Origin: Pseudomonadota bacterium
GTDB taxonomy: Bacteria; Myxococcota_A; UBA9160; PR03
Assembly (NCBI GenBank): GCA_003576805.1
Contig: QEVM01000016.1
Span: forward strand, 1-56,732
Direction: 5' to 3'
DNA length: 56,732 nt
Position 1 is the stretch's first letter. Each line of letters begins with the position of its first letter. The notes under the pieces were generated by a model that had not been told where the DNA came from, made no database searches, and saw nothing but the letters and a program-made list of their open reading frames with translations. Shown in pieces: positions 17,157 through 25,655 of the stretch. The position numbers and the translations under genes were made by a program.

Positions 17157-17821
17157 GCGCGGCCGGCGCGCAGCGGCCGCGCGCGGACGCCGAGAATCCC
17201 GCCGACGTCGAGCGCCTGCACCGCGCGATCGCGCGCGAGCCGCTCGATCCGCTCGAAGGCCGCGAGCGCGCGCCGTGGTGGGTGTGGGCGACCGTCGCCG
17301 CGGCGCTGTTCTGGGGCGGCTTCTATCTCGGCCGCTACGCGCCGAGCTTCGGCACCGCGACGCACGAGGCGTTCGCGATGCGTCCCGGCGAGGCGCCGCC
17401 GCCCGCGGCGGACGCGCCCGAGCCCGGCGCCGCCGCGCCGGCGGACGGCGCCCAGGTCTACGCACAACGCTGTCAGAGCTGCCATCAGGCGAACGGCGAG
17501 GGCATGCCGCCGAGCTTCCCGCCGCTGGTGGGATCGCGCTGGGTCACGGGCGCGCCCGAGATCCCGGTGCGCGTCGTGCTCGCCGGCTTGCAGGGGCCGA
17601 TCGAGGTGCGGGGCACGACGTACCAGGGCGCGATGCCGGCGTGGGGGCCGCTGCTCTCCGACGCCGAGATCGCGGCCGTCGTCAGCCACGTGCGCGCGCT
17701 GCCGGGCAACGGCGCGCCGCCCGTCGACGCCGCGCTCGTCGCGCGGCTGCGCGGCGAGGGCCGCACGGCGCCCTGGACCGCGGCCGAGCTCGAGGCGGCC
17801 ACGGCGGGAGCGGCGCCGTGA
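17153..17821 (+). CDS. Monohaem membrane cytochrome c, CcoP-position subunit
   Basis: A 222-residue protein: a short cytoplasmic stretch, one membrane helix (WWVWATVAAALFWGGFYLG), a Pro/Ala-rich linker and a class I cytochrome c domain. The single haem site is CQSCH at residues 107-111 (CQSCHQANGEGMPP), with the likely axial Met in GAMPAWG. It sits exactly where ccoP belongs. Ordinary CcoP is dihaem and near 300 residues, so this is a shortened form. The ATG overlaps the ccoO stop (ATGA). It may donate electrons directly to CcoO. Nothing else in the operon supplies a second c-haem domain. Confidence 0.82.
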   Translation: MSAAGAQRPRADAENPADVERLHRAIAREPLDPLEGRERAPWWVWATVAAALFWGGFYLGRYAPSFGTATHEAFAMRPGEAPPPAADAPEPGAAAPADGAQVYAQRCQSCHQANGEGMPPSFPPLVGSRWVTGAPEIPVRVVLAGLQGPIEVRGTTYQGAMPAWGPLLSDAEIAAVVSHVRALPGNGAPPVDAALVARLRGEGRTAPWTAAELEAATAGAAP

Positions 17822-18327
17822 GTGCCACCGAACCGCCGGGCGTGTCGGCGCTCTTCGACGCGCCCGACGCGGCCGACGAGGCCGTGCTGCGCCTGTGCGA
17901 GGCGGGCATTCCGCGCGACCGCATCGAGGTCGCCGTGTCGCCCGACGCCGCGCGGCTCCACTACGGCGGCCGCGCACGCGCGTCGCGCCATCAGGCGCTG
18001 CGCTTCGCCGCGATCGGCGGCTTCGCCGGGCTGCTCGGCGGCGCGGCGCTCTCGCTCGTGATGCTCGCGCTGCCCGGTCGCGCGGAGCCGGGCGCGGCGC
18101 TCTTCGTGCAGCTCCTCGGGCCGAACCTCGCGACGGTCGCCGGCGCGCTCGCCGGCGCGGCGATCGGACTCGCGGTGCCGCGCAAGCCGAAGCCGCGCCA
18201 CACGCGCGCGCTCGCGGACCGCGACGCGATCGTCGTGCTCGTCGAAGGCGCCGACGCGCAGCAGGTGCGCGACGCGGCCGCGCAGCTCGAGCGCAGCGGC
18301 GGCCGCAGCGTGTTCGTCTACGGCTGA
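17818..18327 (+). CDS. Small membrane protein with general-stress-protein-17M-like fold
   Basis: A 169-residue protein that closes the oxidase operon. The N-terminus (VSALFDAPDAADEAVLRL, then AGIPRDRIEVA) resembles the ferredoxin-like domain of GSP17M/YflT proteins. It is followed by two glycine-rich membrane helices and a C-terminal ferredoxin-like strand-helix (DRDAIVVLVEGADAQQVRDAA). The GTG start overlaps the cytochrome stop (GTGA). Its last 10 bases overlap the tail of the export lipoprotein gene on the other strand. Position suggests a link to the oxidase, for example as a CcoQ/H-like accessory, but no sequence motif proves that. Confidence 0.65.
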   Translation: MSATEPPGVSALFDAPDAADEAVLRLCEAGIPRDRIEVAVSPDAARLHYGGRARASRHQALRFAAIGGFAGLLGGAALSLVMLALPGRAEPGAALFVQLLGPNLATVAGALAGAAIGLAVPRKPKPRHTRALADRDAIVVLVEGADAQQVRDAAAQLERSGGRSVFVYG

Positions 18328-19067
18328 CCGCCGGCGCCGCTGCCGGCGGCGGGCGTGTTGGTGTTCGGGATGTCCACCGGGTTCAGCTCGTAGAACGCCA
18401 TGAAGCTGCCGTTCCGCGGCACGATCCGGTTGATGTACAGCTCGACGTACATGCCGACCTTGCCGATGAAGCTCTTCGGCAGGAACACGACGTCGTAGGG
18501 CCGCAGCACCGGCAGCGGCTCGCGACCCATCAGGCCGTCGCTCAGGTCCACGCGGTACGCCTCGCGCCCCTCGGCGCCCTTGCGCAGCAGGATCACGCTC
18601 GAGAGCGCCGCCGTGTCGAGCGGTCCTCCGGCCTGGAACACGGCGTCGGCGAGCGTCGTGCGACCGTCGATCGGAACCGCCGTCGGGCCCTTCACCTCGC
18701 CGCCGACGAACGCCTTGTGGCTCGCGAAGCCGCGCACGATCACGGTGACGGCGGGCTTGAGCAGGTGCGCCGCATACAGACCCTGGAGATCGCTCGACAG
18801 CTCCGCGGGCGTGCGTCCCGCGGCCATCAGCTCGCCGACGAGCTGGAGCGAGATGCGCCCGTCGGGACGCACGACGAGGTCCTCGTTGAGGTCGTTCGTG
18901 TAGAAGAACTTGACGCTGAGCAGGTCGCCGGGGCCGATCCGGTACTCGGTCTCGGCCTCGATCACTGCGCGGTCGTCGGGAAGCCGCGGGATGTCGCTGG
19001 CGCAAGCGGCCGAGAGCAGCGCCGCCGCGAGCGCGAGTGACGCACGAAGTCCCCTCGTCGGGTGCAT
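18318..19067 (-). CDS. Polysaccharide export lipoprotein (Wza/BexD family)
   Basis: A 249-residue outer-membrane export protein. A lipoprotein signal peptide ends in LLSAAC. The N-terminal Poly_export domain has YRIGPGDLLSVKFFY and VRPDGRISLQLVGE. A SLBB-like stretch follows with FVGGEVKGPTAVPI and LADAVFQAGG. In Wza these parts form the periplasmic ring of the channel. It is shorter than E. coli Wza and ends in an unusual Asn/Gly-rich tail. It is the left end of the polysaccharide locus, whose Wzz, polymerase and flippase genes are about 15 kb away. AAGGA lies upstream of the ATG. Confidence 0.88.
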   Translation of the reverse strand: MHPTRGLRASLALAAALLSAACASDIPRLPDDRAVIEAETEYRIGPGDLLSVKFFYTNDLNEDLVVRPDGRISLQLVGELMAAGRTPAELSSDLQGLYAAHLLKPAVTVIVRGFASHKAFVGGEVKGPTAVPIDGRTTLADAVFQAGGPLDTAALSSVILLRKGAEGREAYRVDLSDGLMGREPLPVLRPYDVVFLPKSFIGKVGMYVELYINRIVPRNGSFMAFYELNPVDIPNTNTPAAGSGAGGQP

Positions 19068-19184
19068 GCGCGAGATCCTTTCGTCGCGGCGCGCGGCGTC
19101 GCGGGCAGCCTGGAGCGATCGAGGGGGTGCGGGATGGTTAGCGTGCGGCGACGCCGCTCGCGACGCCTGCGCCGCGCGGGCGCT

Positions 19185-21581
19185 TCAGTGCGCGAAGCCG
19201 GGGATCGCGCACAGGATCTCCGTCTGTCCGGTCTGGGCGCCGCGGATGGAGATCAGCGTGTAACAGGTGGGGATGCCGTCGGTGACGTCGGGCACCGAGG
19301 TCTGTTCGGGCTCGAGCAGCGTGACGCGCGGCTCGGAGTCGTCGAGCGGCACCGCGATGAGCACGTAGGCGTCCTGATCGCCCGGCGGATCCCAGCTGAT
19401 CGTGGTGGTCTGCGACTCGTTCAGCCGGACCGTGAAGCGCGGCGCGACGAGCGTGCCGCCCGCGCTGCGCGGCAGCGCGCAGTACATGTCCGACGTGCCG
19501 ACGACGCCGGTGTCCGAGAGCGCGAGCAGCCAGTAGCAGTACATGCTGCCCGTGAGCTGGGTGGCGTCGTCGTCGAGCTGCGTCACGTCGGCGCCGAGCG
19601 GGCCGAGCAGGGTCACGGAGCCGTCGTCGAGCCCGAAGCGCTGCACCAGGTAGGCGGTCTCGACGACGCCGTCCGTCCACGAGACCGAGGCGCCCGCGGT
19701 GAGCCCGAAGCTGGTGCCGCCGACGATCGGGGAGACGCCCGCCTCGTCGAAGTCGAGGATGTAAAGCCCGCCGCCCTGGTCCGCGACGTAGATGTGCTCG
19801 CCGTCCACCGCGACCCGCCACGCGTTGGTCGAGGTGTCGAAGAAGCCGACCTCGCGCGGCGCGGCGGGGTCCGCGACGTCCACGACGCGCAGCCCGAGCG
19901 CGCCGGTCGTGACGAACGCGAGCGTGCCCTGCACGGCGACGTTGTACGCGATGCCGATCAGCCGCACCTCGCCGACCAGCGTCGGGCTCGTCGGGTCCGA
20001 GATGTCGACGACCTTGAGGCCTTCGTTGGCGTGGGCGAGGTACGCGTAGTCGCCCTGGAGCGCGATGTCCTGCACCGACGAGTCGCCCGCCTCGAGCGCG
20101 CCCACCTCGACCGGCTGCAGCGGATCCGCGATGTCCATCACGCGCAGCCCGGCGCCGCCGGCGCCGACGTAGAGGTGCCCGCCCTGCACCGCGATGCTGT
20201 TCGGCACGCCGGGCGGAAAGAAGGACGCGGCCGGCTGCGGGTCGGTCGGGTCGGAGACGTCGACGACGCGCACGCCCCAGTCGCCGTCGGCGACGTACGC
20301 GTAGTCGCCCGCGACGGCGATCGCGAACGCGAAGCCCGGCGTGTCGAGCGCGCCGACCTCGGCGAGATTCGCGGGATCCGTCTTGTCGATCACGCGCAGC
20401 CCGCTGAAGCCGTCGGCCGCGTAGAGGTATGCGCCCTGCGCCGTGAGCTCGAACGCCGATCCCGGCGTGTCGACGAGGTCGATCGTCGCGGGATGCGCCG
20501 GATCGGAGACGTCCACCGACCACACGCCCGCCGTGTCGCTGCCGACGTACGCGACGCCGTCCGCGACGATCACCGACTGCGGGAAGCCGGGGTCCTCGAC
20601 GCTCGCGATCCAATCGGGCGCGGCCGGATCGGTGACGTCGAGCACCTTCACGCCGCGGTCGCCGTCGGCGATGTAGAGGTAGCCCGAGACGACCGTGACG
20701 TTGCTCGTGTAGGCGGGGCCCGGCGAGCGGAACTCGCCGAGCTCGAAGGGATCGGTGGGATCGGAGACGTCGAGGATGCGCGTGCCCTGGTCGCCGTCGG
20801 CGAGGTACGCGCGCGTGCCGACCACCTTCACGCCGAGCGCGAAGCCGAAGCTGTCGAAGAGGCCGAGACCCTGCGGCGCGGTGGGGACCGACACGTCCAC
20901 GATGCGCAGGCCCGCCCAGTTGGAGGCGACGTACACGCGCCCCGCGGCGTAGTCGAGCGCCTGCGCGTAGCCGGGCGTGAGGAAGCTCCCGATCTCGGTC
21001 GGCTGCGCGGGCAGCGAGACGTCGAGGATGCGCAGGCCGCGTTCGCCGTCCGCCACGAACGCGAGGAAGCCGGCGATCCGGATCGCGATCGCGTCGCCCG
21101 GCGTGTCGAGCTTGCCGACCTCGTGCGGATTGGCCGGATCCGAGCAGTCGAAGGCGCGCACGCCGAAGGTGCTGTCGGCGACGAAGGCGTGACCCTGCGA
21201 GAACGCGACGCCCGACGCATTGCCGTGGAAGTCGACGTGGCCGAGCACGTGCACCGCCGCTGCGTCCGCGACGTCGAGCACGTACAGCCCCGCGTCCGAG
21301 GCGGCGACGTAGGCGCGCGTGCCGGACACGGCGATCGACGCGATCCAGCCGCCGAGCGCCTCGCTGCGCCCGAGCTCGACGGGATTCGCCGGCTGCGTGG
21401 CGTCGAGGATCACCAGCGTCGGTCCGGTCGCGTGGTACACGCGGCCGTTCGTAGCCGTGATCGCGAGCGTCGAGCCGCCGATGTGCCCGACCACGGACAC
21501 GTTCTTCGCGTCGCCGGCGCGCGCCGCGGGCGCGAGCCAGCACAGCAGGAGAGCGGCGAGCGCGGCCGAGCGCAGCGACAT
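19185..21581 (-). CDS. Secreted LVIVD-repeat beta-propeller protein
   Basis: A 798-residue exported protein with a signal peptide (SAALAALLLCWLAPAARA). It has 14 tandem repeats of about 43 residues, each with a G-[LVT]-x-[VI]-x-D blade signature (for example GLRILDVS, GVRVVDVS). Fourteen repeats would make two seven-bladed propellers. The remaining about 170 residues look like two Ig/fibronectin-like modules with several Cys (MYCYW, MYCALP, TCYTLI, LCAIPG). Such proteins act at the cell surface in adhesion or matrix assembly. AAGGA sits 11 nt before the ATG. The gene is divergent from the TIM-barrel protein and between the export lipoprotein and the polysaccharide biosynthesis genes. No catalytic residue is evident. 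Confidence 0.85.
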   Translation of the reverse strand: MSLRSAALAALLLCWLAPAARAGDAKNVSVVGHIGGSTLAITATNGRVYHATGPTLVILDATQPANPVELGRSEALGGWIASIAVSGTRAYVAASDAGLYVLDVADAAAVHVLGHVDFHGNASGVAFSQGHAFVADSTFGVRAFDCSDPANPHEVGKLDTPGDAIAIRIAGFLAFVADGERGLRILDVSLPAQPTEIGSFLTPGYAQALDYAAGRVYVASNWAGLRIVDVSVPTAPQGLGLFDSFGFALGVKVVGTRAYLADGDQGTRILDVSDPTDPFELGEFRSPGPAYTSNVTVVSGYLYIADGDRGVKVLDVTDPAAPDWIASVEDPGFPQSVIVADGVAYVGSDTAGVWSVDVSDPAHPATIDLVDTPGSAFELTAQGAYLYAADGFSGLRVIDKTDPANLAEVGALDTPGFAFAIAVAGDYAYVADGDWGVRVVDVSDPTDPQPAASFFPPGVPNSIAVQGGHLYVGAGGAGLRVMDIADPLQPVEVGALEAGDSSVQDIALQGDYAYLAHANEGLKVVDISDPTSPTLVGEVRLIGIAYNVAVQGTLAFVTTGALGLRVVDVADPAAPREVGFFDTSTNAWRVAVDGEHIYVADQGGGLYILDFDEAGVSPIVGGTSFGLTAGASVSWTDGVVETAYLVQRFGLDDGSVTLLGPLGADVTQLDDDATQLTGSMYCYWLLALSDTGVVGTSDMYCALPRSAGGTLVAPRFTVRLNESQTTTISWDPPGDQDAYVLIAVPLDDSEPRVTLLEPEQTSVPDVTDGIPTCYTLISIRGAQTGQTEILCAIPGFAH

Positions 21582-21892
21582 GGATGTGGGTGTCCTTGGG
21601 GTGGCGGAGGTGGCGGCGCATCGTATCAGCGGCGCGCGCGTCCGGGTGCGCGATTCACGCGATCTTCGCGGGCGCCAGGCGCGCTGCGCACTGCGGATGC
21701 CGGGCGGCTGCGCACCGACGCGCACCCGCTGCGCGCGCACCGCACGCGCGTTGCGTGCGGGCTCCCGCGGGGTCCGGCGCGGCGCGACGCTGGACGAGGG
21801 GCGTGGCCGCGCTTTCTTTGCGAGATTGCGCCCGCGCCGCGCTCTGCCCAGTTCATCCAAGGCGGGAACCGGCGCGACGACGGGGGATCGAG
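21582..21892. other. Divergent intergenic region
   Basis: This 311-bp gap lies between the LVIVD protein (minus) and the TIM-barrel protein (plus), so it should contain both promoters. I see no clear -35/-10 pair, no long inverted repeat and no conserved small gene. It is dominated by GC-rich runs, with a slightly A/T-richer stretch near 21811-21830. Confidence 0.5.
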
Positions 21893-23545
21893 ATGGCACG
21901 CACGCAGCTCCGCACCGCATCGTTCGTCACCGCCGCGATGACGATCGCCGCGTCGCTCGCCGCGTGCGTCGCGGGCACGGCGGCCGCGCAGACGCCGCGC
22001 GCCGTGACGGTCGCGTCGTTCGACGACGCCGGCGACTGGTCCGCGAGCGCGGGCAGCGTGCGCGCCCGCAACGGCGCACTCGAGTGGCGCTACGACCTCT
22101 CGGGCGACGCCGTCTACGTCACCACGACGACCGGCACCGAGCGCATGCAGGGCGCCACCGCGTTCCTGCTGCGCGTGCGCTCGGACCGGCCCGGCGAGCT
22201 CGCGTTCCGCGTCGACCAGGACGGCGGCACGGCGTTCTTCACGCGCATCCAGGTCGGAAGCGAGTGGACCGACGTCCGGCTCGAGAAGGAGCAGGTCCGC
22301 CACGCCTTCGGCTTCAAGAAGCTCGACCCCGATCGCATCGAGCGCGTGTACCTGGTGGACCTCTCCGCGAAGGAGCACGACTGGGACGGCCCGCGCACCG
22401 TCTGGATCGACTCGCTCGCGGTGCTCTCGACCGCCGCGCCGGCCGCGGCGCAGCCGGCCGCCGGCGCCGCGGCGGTCGCGCGCAGCGACCTCGCGCGCGC
22501 CGACTCGCGCAGCTTCTACCTCGCGATGACGCCGTGGCCCTACGACTTCACGCCGCAGGCCGTCTCGTACACCTACGGCCTGATCGACGAGCACGCCGAC
22601 CTGGTCGCGCACCACTTCGACGAGGGCGTGCCGTGGCCCGAGGCGCTCGAGGGGCGTCCGTGGCACGAGAAGATCCGCGAGAACCTCGACTACCGCGTGA
22701 AGCAGCTCCCCGGCAAGAAGCGCTACCTCGCGCTGACGCCGCTCTCGCCGGGCCGCGACGGGCTCGCGCTCCACTGGACGCACGAGCCGAACCAGAAGCT
22801 GCCCAAGGAGTGGAAGTCGAAGTCGTTCGACGATCCCGAGGTCGTGACGGCGTACGTGAACTACTGCCGCGCGATGATCGAGAAGTTCCAGCCGATCTAC
22901 GTCAACTACGGCATCGAGTCGAACATCCTCGCCGAGCGCAACGGACGCGCCTTCCCCAGCTACGTGAAGATGACGGCCGAGGTGTACCGCCGGCTGAAGG
23001 CGGAGTTCCCGAACCTGCCGCTCTTCCTCTCGTTCCACATCGGGTCGCTGGAGGAGGACCGCTCCGACCAGCGCAAGGCGATCGGGCAGCTCCTTCCGTA
23101 CAGCGACTTCGTGACCGTCAGCACGTATCCGTACGGCGAGAAGCACCGCGACAAGTCGGGCTCGTACGCCGACCCGAACGAGCTGCCGAAGGACTGGCTG
23201 CGGCAGGTGGCGTCGCTCGCGCCGAACAAGCCGTTCGCGGTCGCGGAGACCGGCTTCATCGCGCAAAAGTTCGAAGCGAAGAAGCTGCGCATCGAGGTTC
23301 CGGGCAACGAGCGCCACCAGGTCGAGTACGTGCGCTGGCTGCTCCAGGAGGTGCAGGCGCTGAACGGGGAGTTCGTGGTGTGGTTCGTGCCGCGCGACTA
23401 CGACGCCTTCTGGAAGCGCCTCGAGAAGATGGGCATGAGCGAGGTGTTCAAGACCTGGCAGGACACCGGGCTCGTGGACGAGGCGGGCAACCAGCGCGGC
23501 GCGCTCGCGGTCTGGGACTCCTGGCTCGCGCTGCCCAGGCGCTGA
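21893..23545 (+). CDS. Exported TIM-barrel (glycoside-hydrolase-like) protein
   Basis: A 550-residue secreted protein. A signal peptide ends near GTAAAQTP; an alternative lipoprotein-like LAAC is in the same segment. Residues about 40-185 form a beta-sandwich resembling a carbohydrate-binding module (FDDAGDWSASAGSVRARNG). The rest is a TIM-barrel of about 350 residues similar in layout to family 53 or related glycosidases, with NYGIESNILAERNG, SFHIGSLEE, STYPYGE and ETGFIAQKF near the ends of barrel strands. The Glu in ETGF is a reasonable nucleophile candidate. As part of a polysaccharide locus it may trim or degrade the product, but specificity is unknown. Confidence 0.72.
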   Translation: MARTQLRTASFVTAAMTIAASLAACVAGTAAAQTPRAVTVASFDDAGDWSASAGSVRARNGALEWRYDLSGDAVYVTTTTGTERMQGATAFLLRVRSDRPGELAFRVDQDGGTAFFTRIQVGSEWTDVRLEKEQVRHAFGFKKLDPDRIERVYLVDLSAKEHDWDGPRTVWIDSLAVLSTAAPAAAQPAAGAAAVARSDLARADSRSFYLAMTPWPYDFTPQAVSYTYGLIDEHADLVAHHFDEGVPWPEALEGRPWHEKIRENLDYRVKQLPGKKRYLALTPLSPGRDGLALHWTHEPNQKLPKEWKSKSFDDPEVVTAYVNYCRAMIEKFQPIYVNYGIESNILAERNGRAFPSYVKMTAEVYRRLKAEFPNLPLFLSFHIGSLEEDRSDQRKAIGQLLPYSDFVTVSTYPYGEKHRDKSGSYADPNELPKDWLRQVASLAPNKPFAVAETGFIAQKFEAKKLRIEVPGNERHQVEYVRWLLQEVQALNGEFVVWFVPRDYDAFWKRLEKMGMSEVFKTWQDTGLVDEAGNQRGALAVWDSWLALPRR

Positions 23546-23564
23546 GCGGCGCGCCGGGTCCCGC

Positions 23565-24482
23565 GTGAGCCGAGACGTCTCGCTGCTCGCCTGCCCGAAG
23601 TGCGGCGCGTCGCCGCTCGGCGCCGCCCCGGACGCGCTCGCCTGCGCGGCCTGCGGCGCGAGCTTCCCGATCGTGGACGGCATCCCGGACCTGCTCGTCG
23701 GCGAGCGCTTCTCCGACGAGAGCGGCTGCGACGTCTGGGAGAACGAGGAGAAGACCGGGCGCTTCCTCGCGTCGAACTACCTGCTGCCGCTCGTGCAGCG
23801 TCTCTTCCCGGGCCGCGACCCGCGCTCGCTGCGCGTGCTCTCGATCGGCTGCGGCGTCGGCTCGGACGTCGAGGTGCTCGGCGCCGCCGGCTACGAGGCG
23901 TACGGCGTCGACGCCGGCGGCCGCCCCCAGCTCTGGCGCCGCCGCTCGCACCCCGAGCGCTTCTTCTTCGCCAACGCCAAGCACCTGCCGTTCCGCGACG
24001 AGCGCTTCGACTTCGTGTTCCTGTGCTGCGTGATCCCGCACATCGGCGTCGTCGGCGACACGTACGTGACCGCGCCGGGCTACGCCGAAGAGCGACAGAG
24101 GGCGTGGGACGAGGCGCTGCGCGTGCTGAAGCCGGGCGGCCAGATCATGCTGTCCGCGCCGAACAAGCGCTGCCCGCTCGACCTCTTCCACCGCAAGTTC
24201 CACTGGGTGCACCTGCCGCGCGTGCACTCGCCGTTCGAGGGCTTCCTGCTCTCGGTGGGCGAGTACCGCGAGCAGCTCGTCGCGCGCGGCGGCTGCCGCG
24301 ACTTCGAGGTGCTGCCGCTCGAGGGCTACTGGGGCTTCTTCATCTCCTCGGGCTACTGGCTCGGACGGCTGCTCCAGCTCCCGATCCGGCTCGTCTTCAA
24401 GCTGATGACCTGGGAGGCGACGCGATGGCTGCGCGGCACGTTCCTGAACCCGTGGCTGGTCGTGCGCGCGCAGAAGGGATGA
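23565..24482 (+). CDS. Class I SAM methyltransferase with N-terminal zinc ribbon
   Basis: A 305-residue protein. The first about 50 residues form a Trm112-like zinc ribbon (CPKCG, then CAACG). The SAM-binding motif follows in SIGCGVGSDVE. FDFVFLCCVIPHIG and LRVLKPGGQIMLSAPN are the usual post-motifs. It would methylate a sugar or polysaccharide intermediate, given that glycosyltransferase genes flank it. The start is a GTG at 23565, 17 nt after the previous stop. Its C-terminal 90 residues are hydrophobic-aromatic and may contact the membrane. Confidence 0.82.
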   Translation: MSRDVSLLACPKCGASPLGAAPDALACAACGASFPIVDGIPDLLVGERFSDESGCDVWENEEKTGRFLASNYLLPLVQRLFPGRDPRSLRVLSIGCGVGSDVEVLGAAGYEAYGVDAGGRPQLWRRRSHPERFFFANAKHLPFRDERFDFVFLCCVIPHIGVVGDTYVTAPGYAEERQRAWDEALRVLKPGGQIMLSAPNKRCPLDLFHRKFHWVHLPRVHSPFEGFLLSVGEYREQLVARGGCRDFEVLPLEGYWGFFISSGYWLGRLLQLPIRLVFKLMTWEATRWLRGTFLNPWLVVRAQKG

Positions 24483-24492
24483 GCGTCCGTCC

Positions 24493-25602
24493 GTGAAGGT
24501 GGGCATCACCGCGGAGTGGGCCGGCGCGGACGCGGGCGGCCCCGAGCGCTACACGATGGAGCTGCTCGGCGCGCTCGCGTCCGTCCCGCACGAGCACGCG
24601 ATCACCGTCTACCACTGCGCGGCGGCGCCCCGCGAGTGGCTGGCGTCGCTGCCCGCGAGCTGGCGCCTCGTCCAGCTCGCCGGCTCGCGCAAGAGCGCGA
24701 TCCCGGTGTCGCTCCCGCTCGAGCTGCTGCGCAATCCCGTGGACCTGTGCCACGCGACCTACTTCGCGCCGCCGATCGCGCCCGGGCGCTTCGTGCTCTC
24801 GATCCTCGACCTCGGCTTCGAGAGCCACCCCGACCACTTCCCGCGCGCGGTGCGCTGGCGGCTCTCGCTGCTGTCGCGACTCGGCGCGCGCCGCGCGCGC
24901 CAGATCGTGACGCTCTCCGAGCACGCCAAGCGCGAGATCGTGGAGCGCTATCGCGTGCCGGCCGAACGCGTCACGGTGACGCCGCTCGCGGCGAGCGCGC
25001 GCTTCTCGCCCGAGCCGCGCCCCGACGACGCCGCGATCCGCGCGCGCTTCGGGCTGCCCGCCGAATACCTGCTCTACGTCGGCAAGATCCAGGAGCGCAA
25101 GAACATCCCGCGGCTGCTGCGCGCGTACCACGCGCTGCGCGCCGAGCTGCCCGGCGCACCGCCGCTCGCGCTGGTCGGCGACCGCACCTGGAAGTCGGAG
25201 GCGACATTCGAGGTGCTGACGGAGCTCGGGCTCGAGCCGCACGTGCCGATGCCGGGCCGCGCCAGCGACGAGGAGCTCGCCGCGATCTACCGCGGCGCGA
25301 CGCTCTTCGTGTACCCGTCGCTGCTCGAGGGCTTCGGGATGCCGCCGCTCGAGGCGATGCAGTCGGGCGTTCCGGTGGCGTGCTCGAACGCGTCGTCGAT
25401 CCCGGAGGTCGTCGGCGACGCGGCGCTGTGTTTCGACCCGCTCTCGGTGCCGGACATCACGGCCACGCTGCGACGCGCGCTCGAGAGTCCGGCGCTGCGC
25501 GCGGAGCAGGTCCAGCGCGGGCTCGCACGCGCGCGGCTGTTCCGCTGGGAGACGACCGCGCAGCGCGTGCTCGAGGCCTGGGAGCTGGCGGCCCGGCGCT
25601 GA
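24493..25602 (+). CDS. Family 4 glycosyltransferase
   Basis: A 369-residue GT-B enzyme. The N-terminal domain starts VGITAEWAGADAGGPERYTMELL, and the C-terminal nucleotide-sugar domain has YVGKIQERKNIPRLLRAYHALR and the GT4 motif EGFGMPPLEAMQSGVPVACS. Residues Glu-x7-Glu in that motif position the donor. It uses a GTG start 10 nt after the methyltransferase stop and is followed by the GH38-like gene. It adds one sugar to the lipid-linked repeat unit; donor and linkage cannot be deduced. Confidence 0.88.
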   Translation: MKVGITAEWAGADAGGPERYTMELLGALASVPHEHAITVYHCAAAPREWLASLPASWRLVQLAGSRKSAIPVSLPLELLRNPVDLCHATYFAPPIAPGRFVLSILDLGFESHPDHFPRAVRWRLSLLSRLGARRARQIVTLSEHAKREIVERYRVPAERVTVTPLAASARFSPEPRPDDAAIRARFGLPAEYLLYVGKIQERKNIPRLLRAYHALRAELPGAPPLALVGDRTWKSEATFEVLTELGLEPHVPMPGRASDEELAAIYRGATLFVYPSLLEGFGMPPLEAMQSGVPVACSNASSIPEVVGDAALCFDPLSVPDITATLRRALESPALRAEQVQRGLARARLFRWETTAQRVLEAWELAARR

Positions 25603-25655
25603 GCGCGCGCGCTTTGCGCGCCACTTGCGCACCGCCTCGGAGTACCCTGCCGCGC

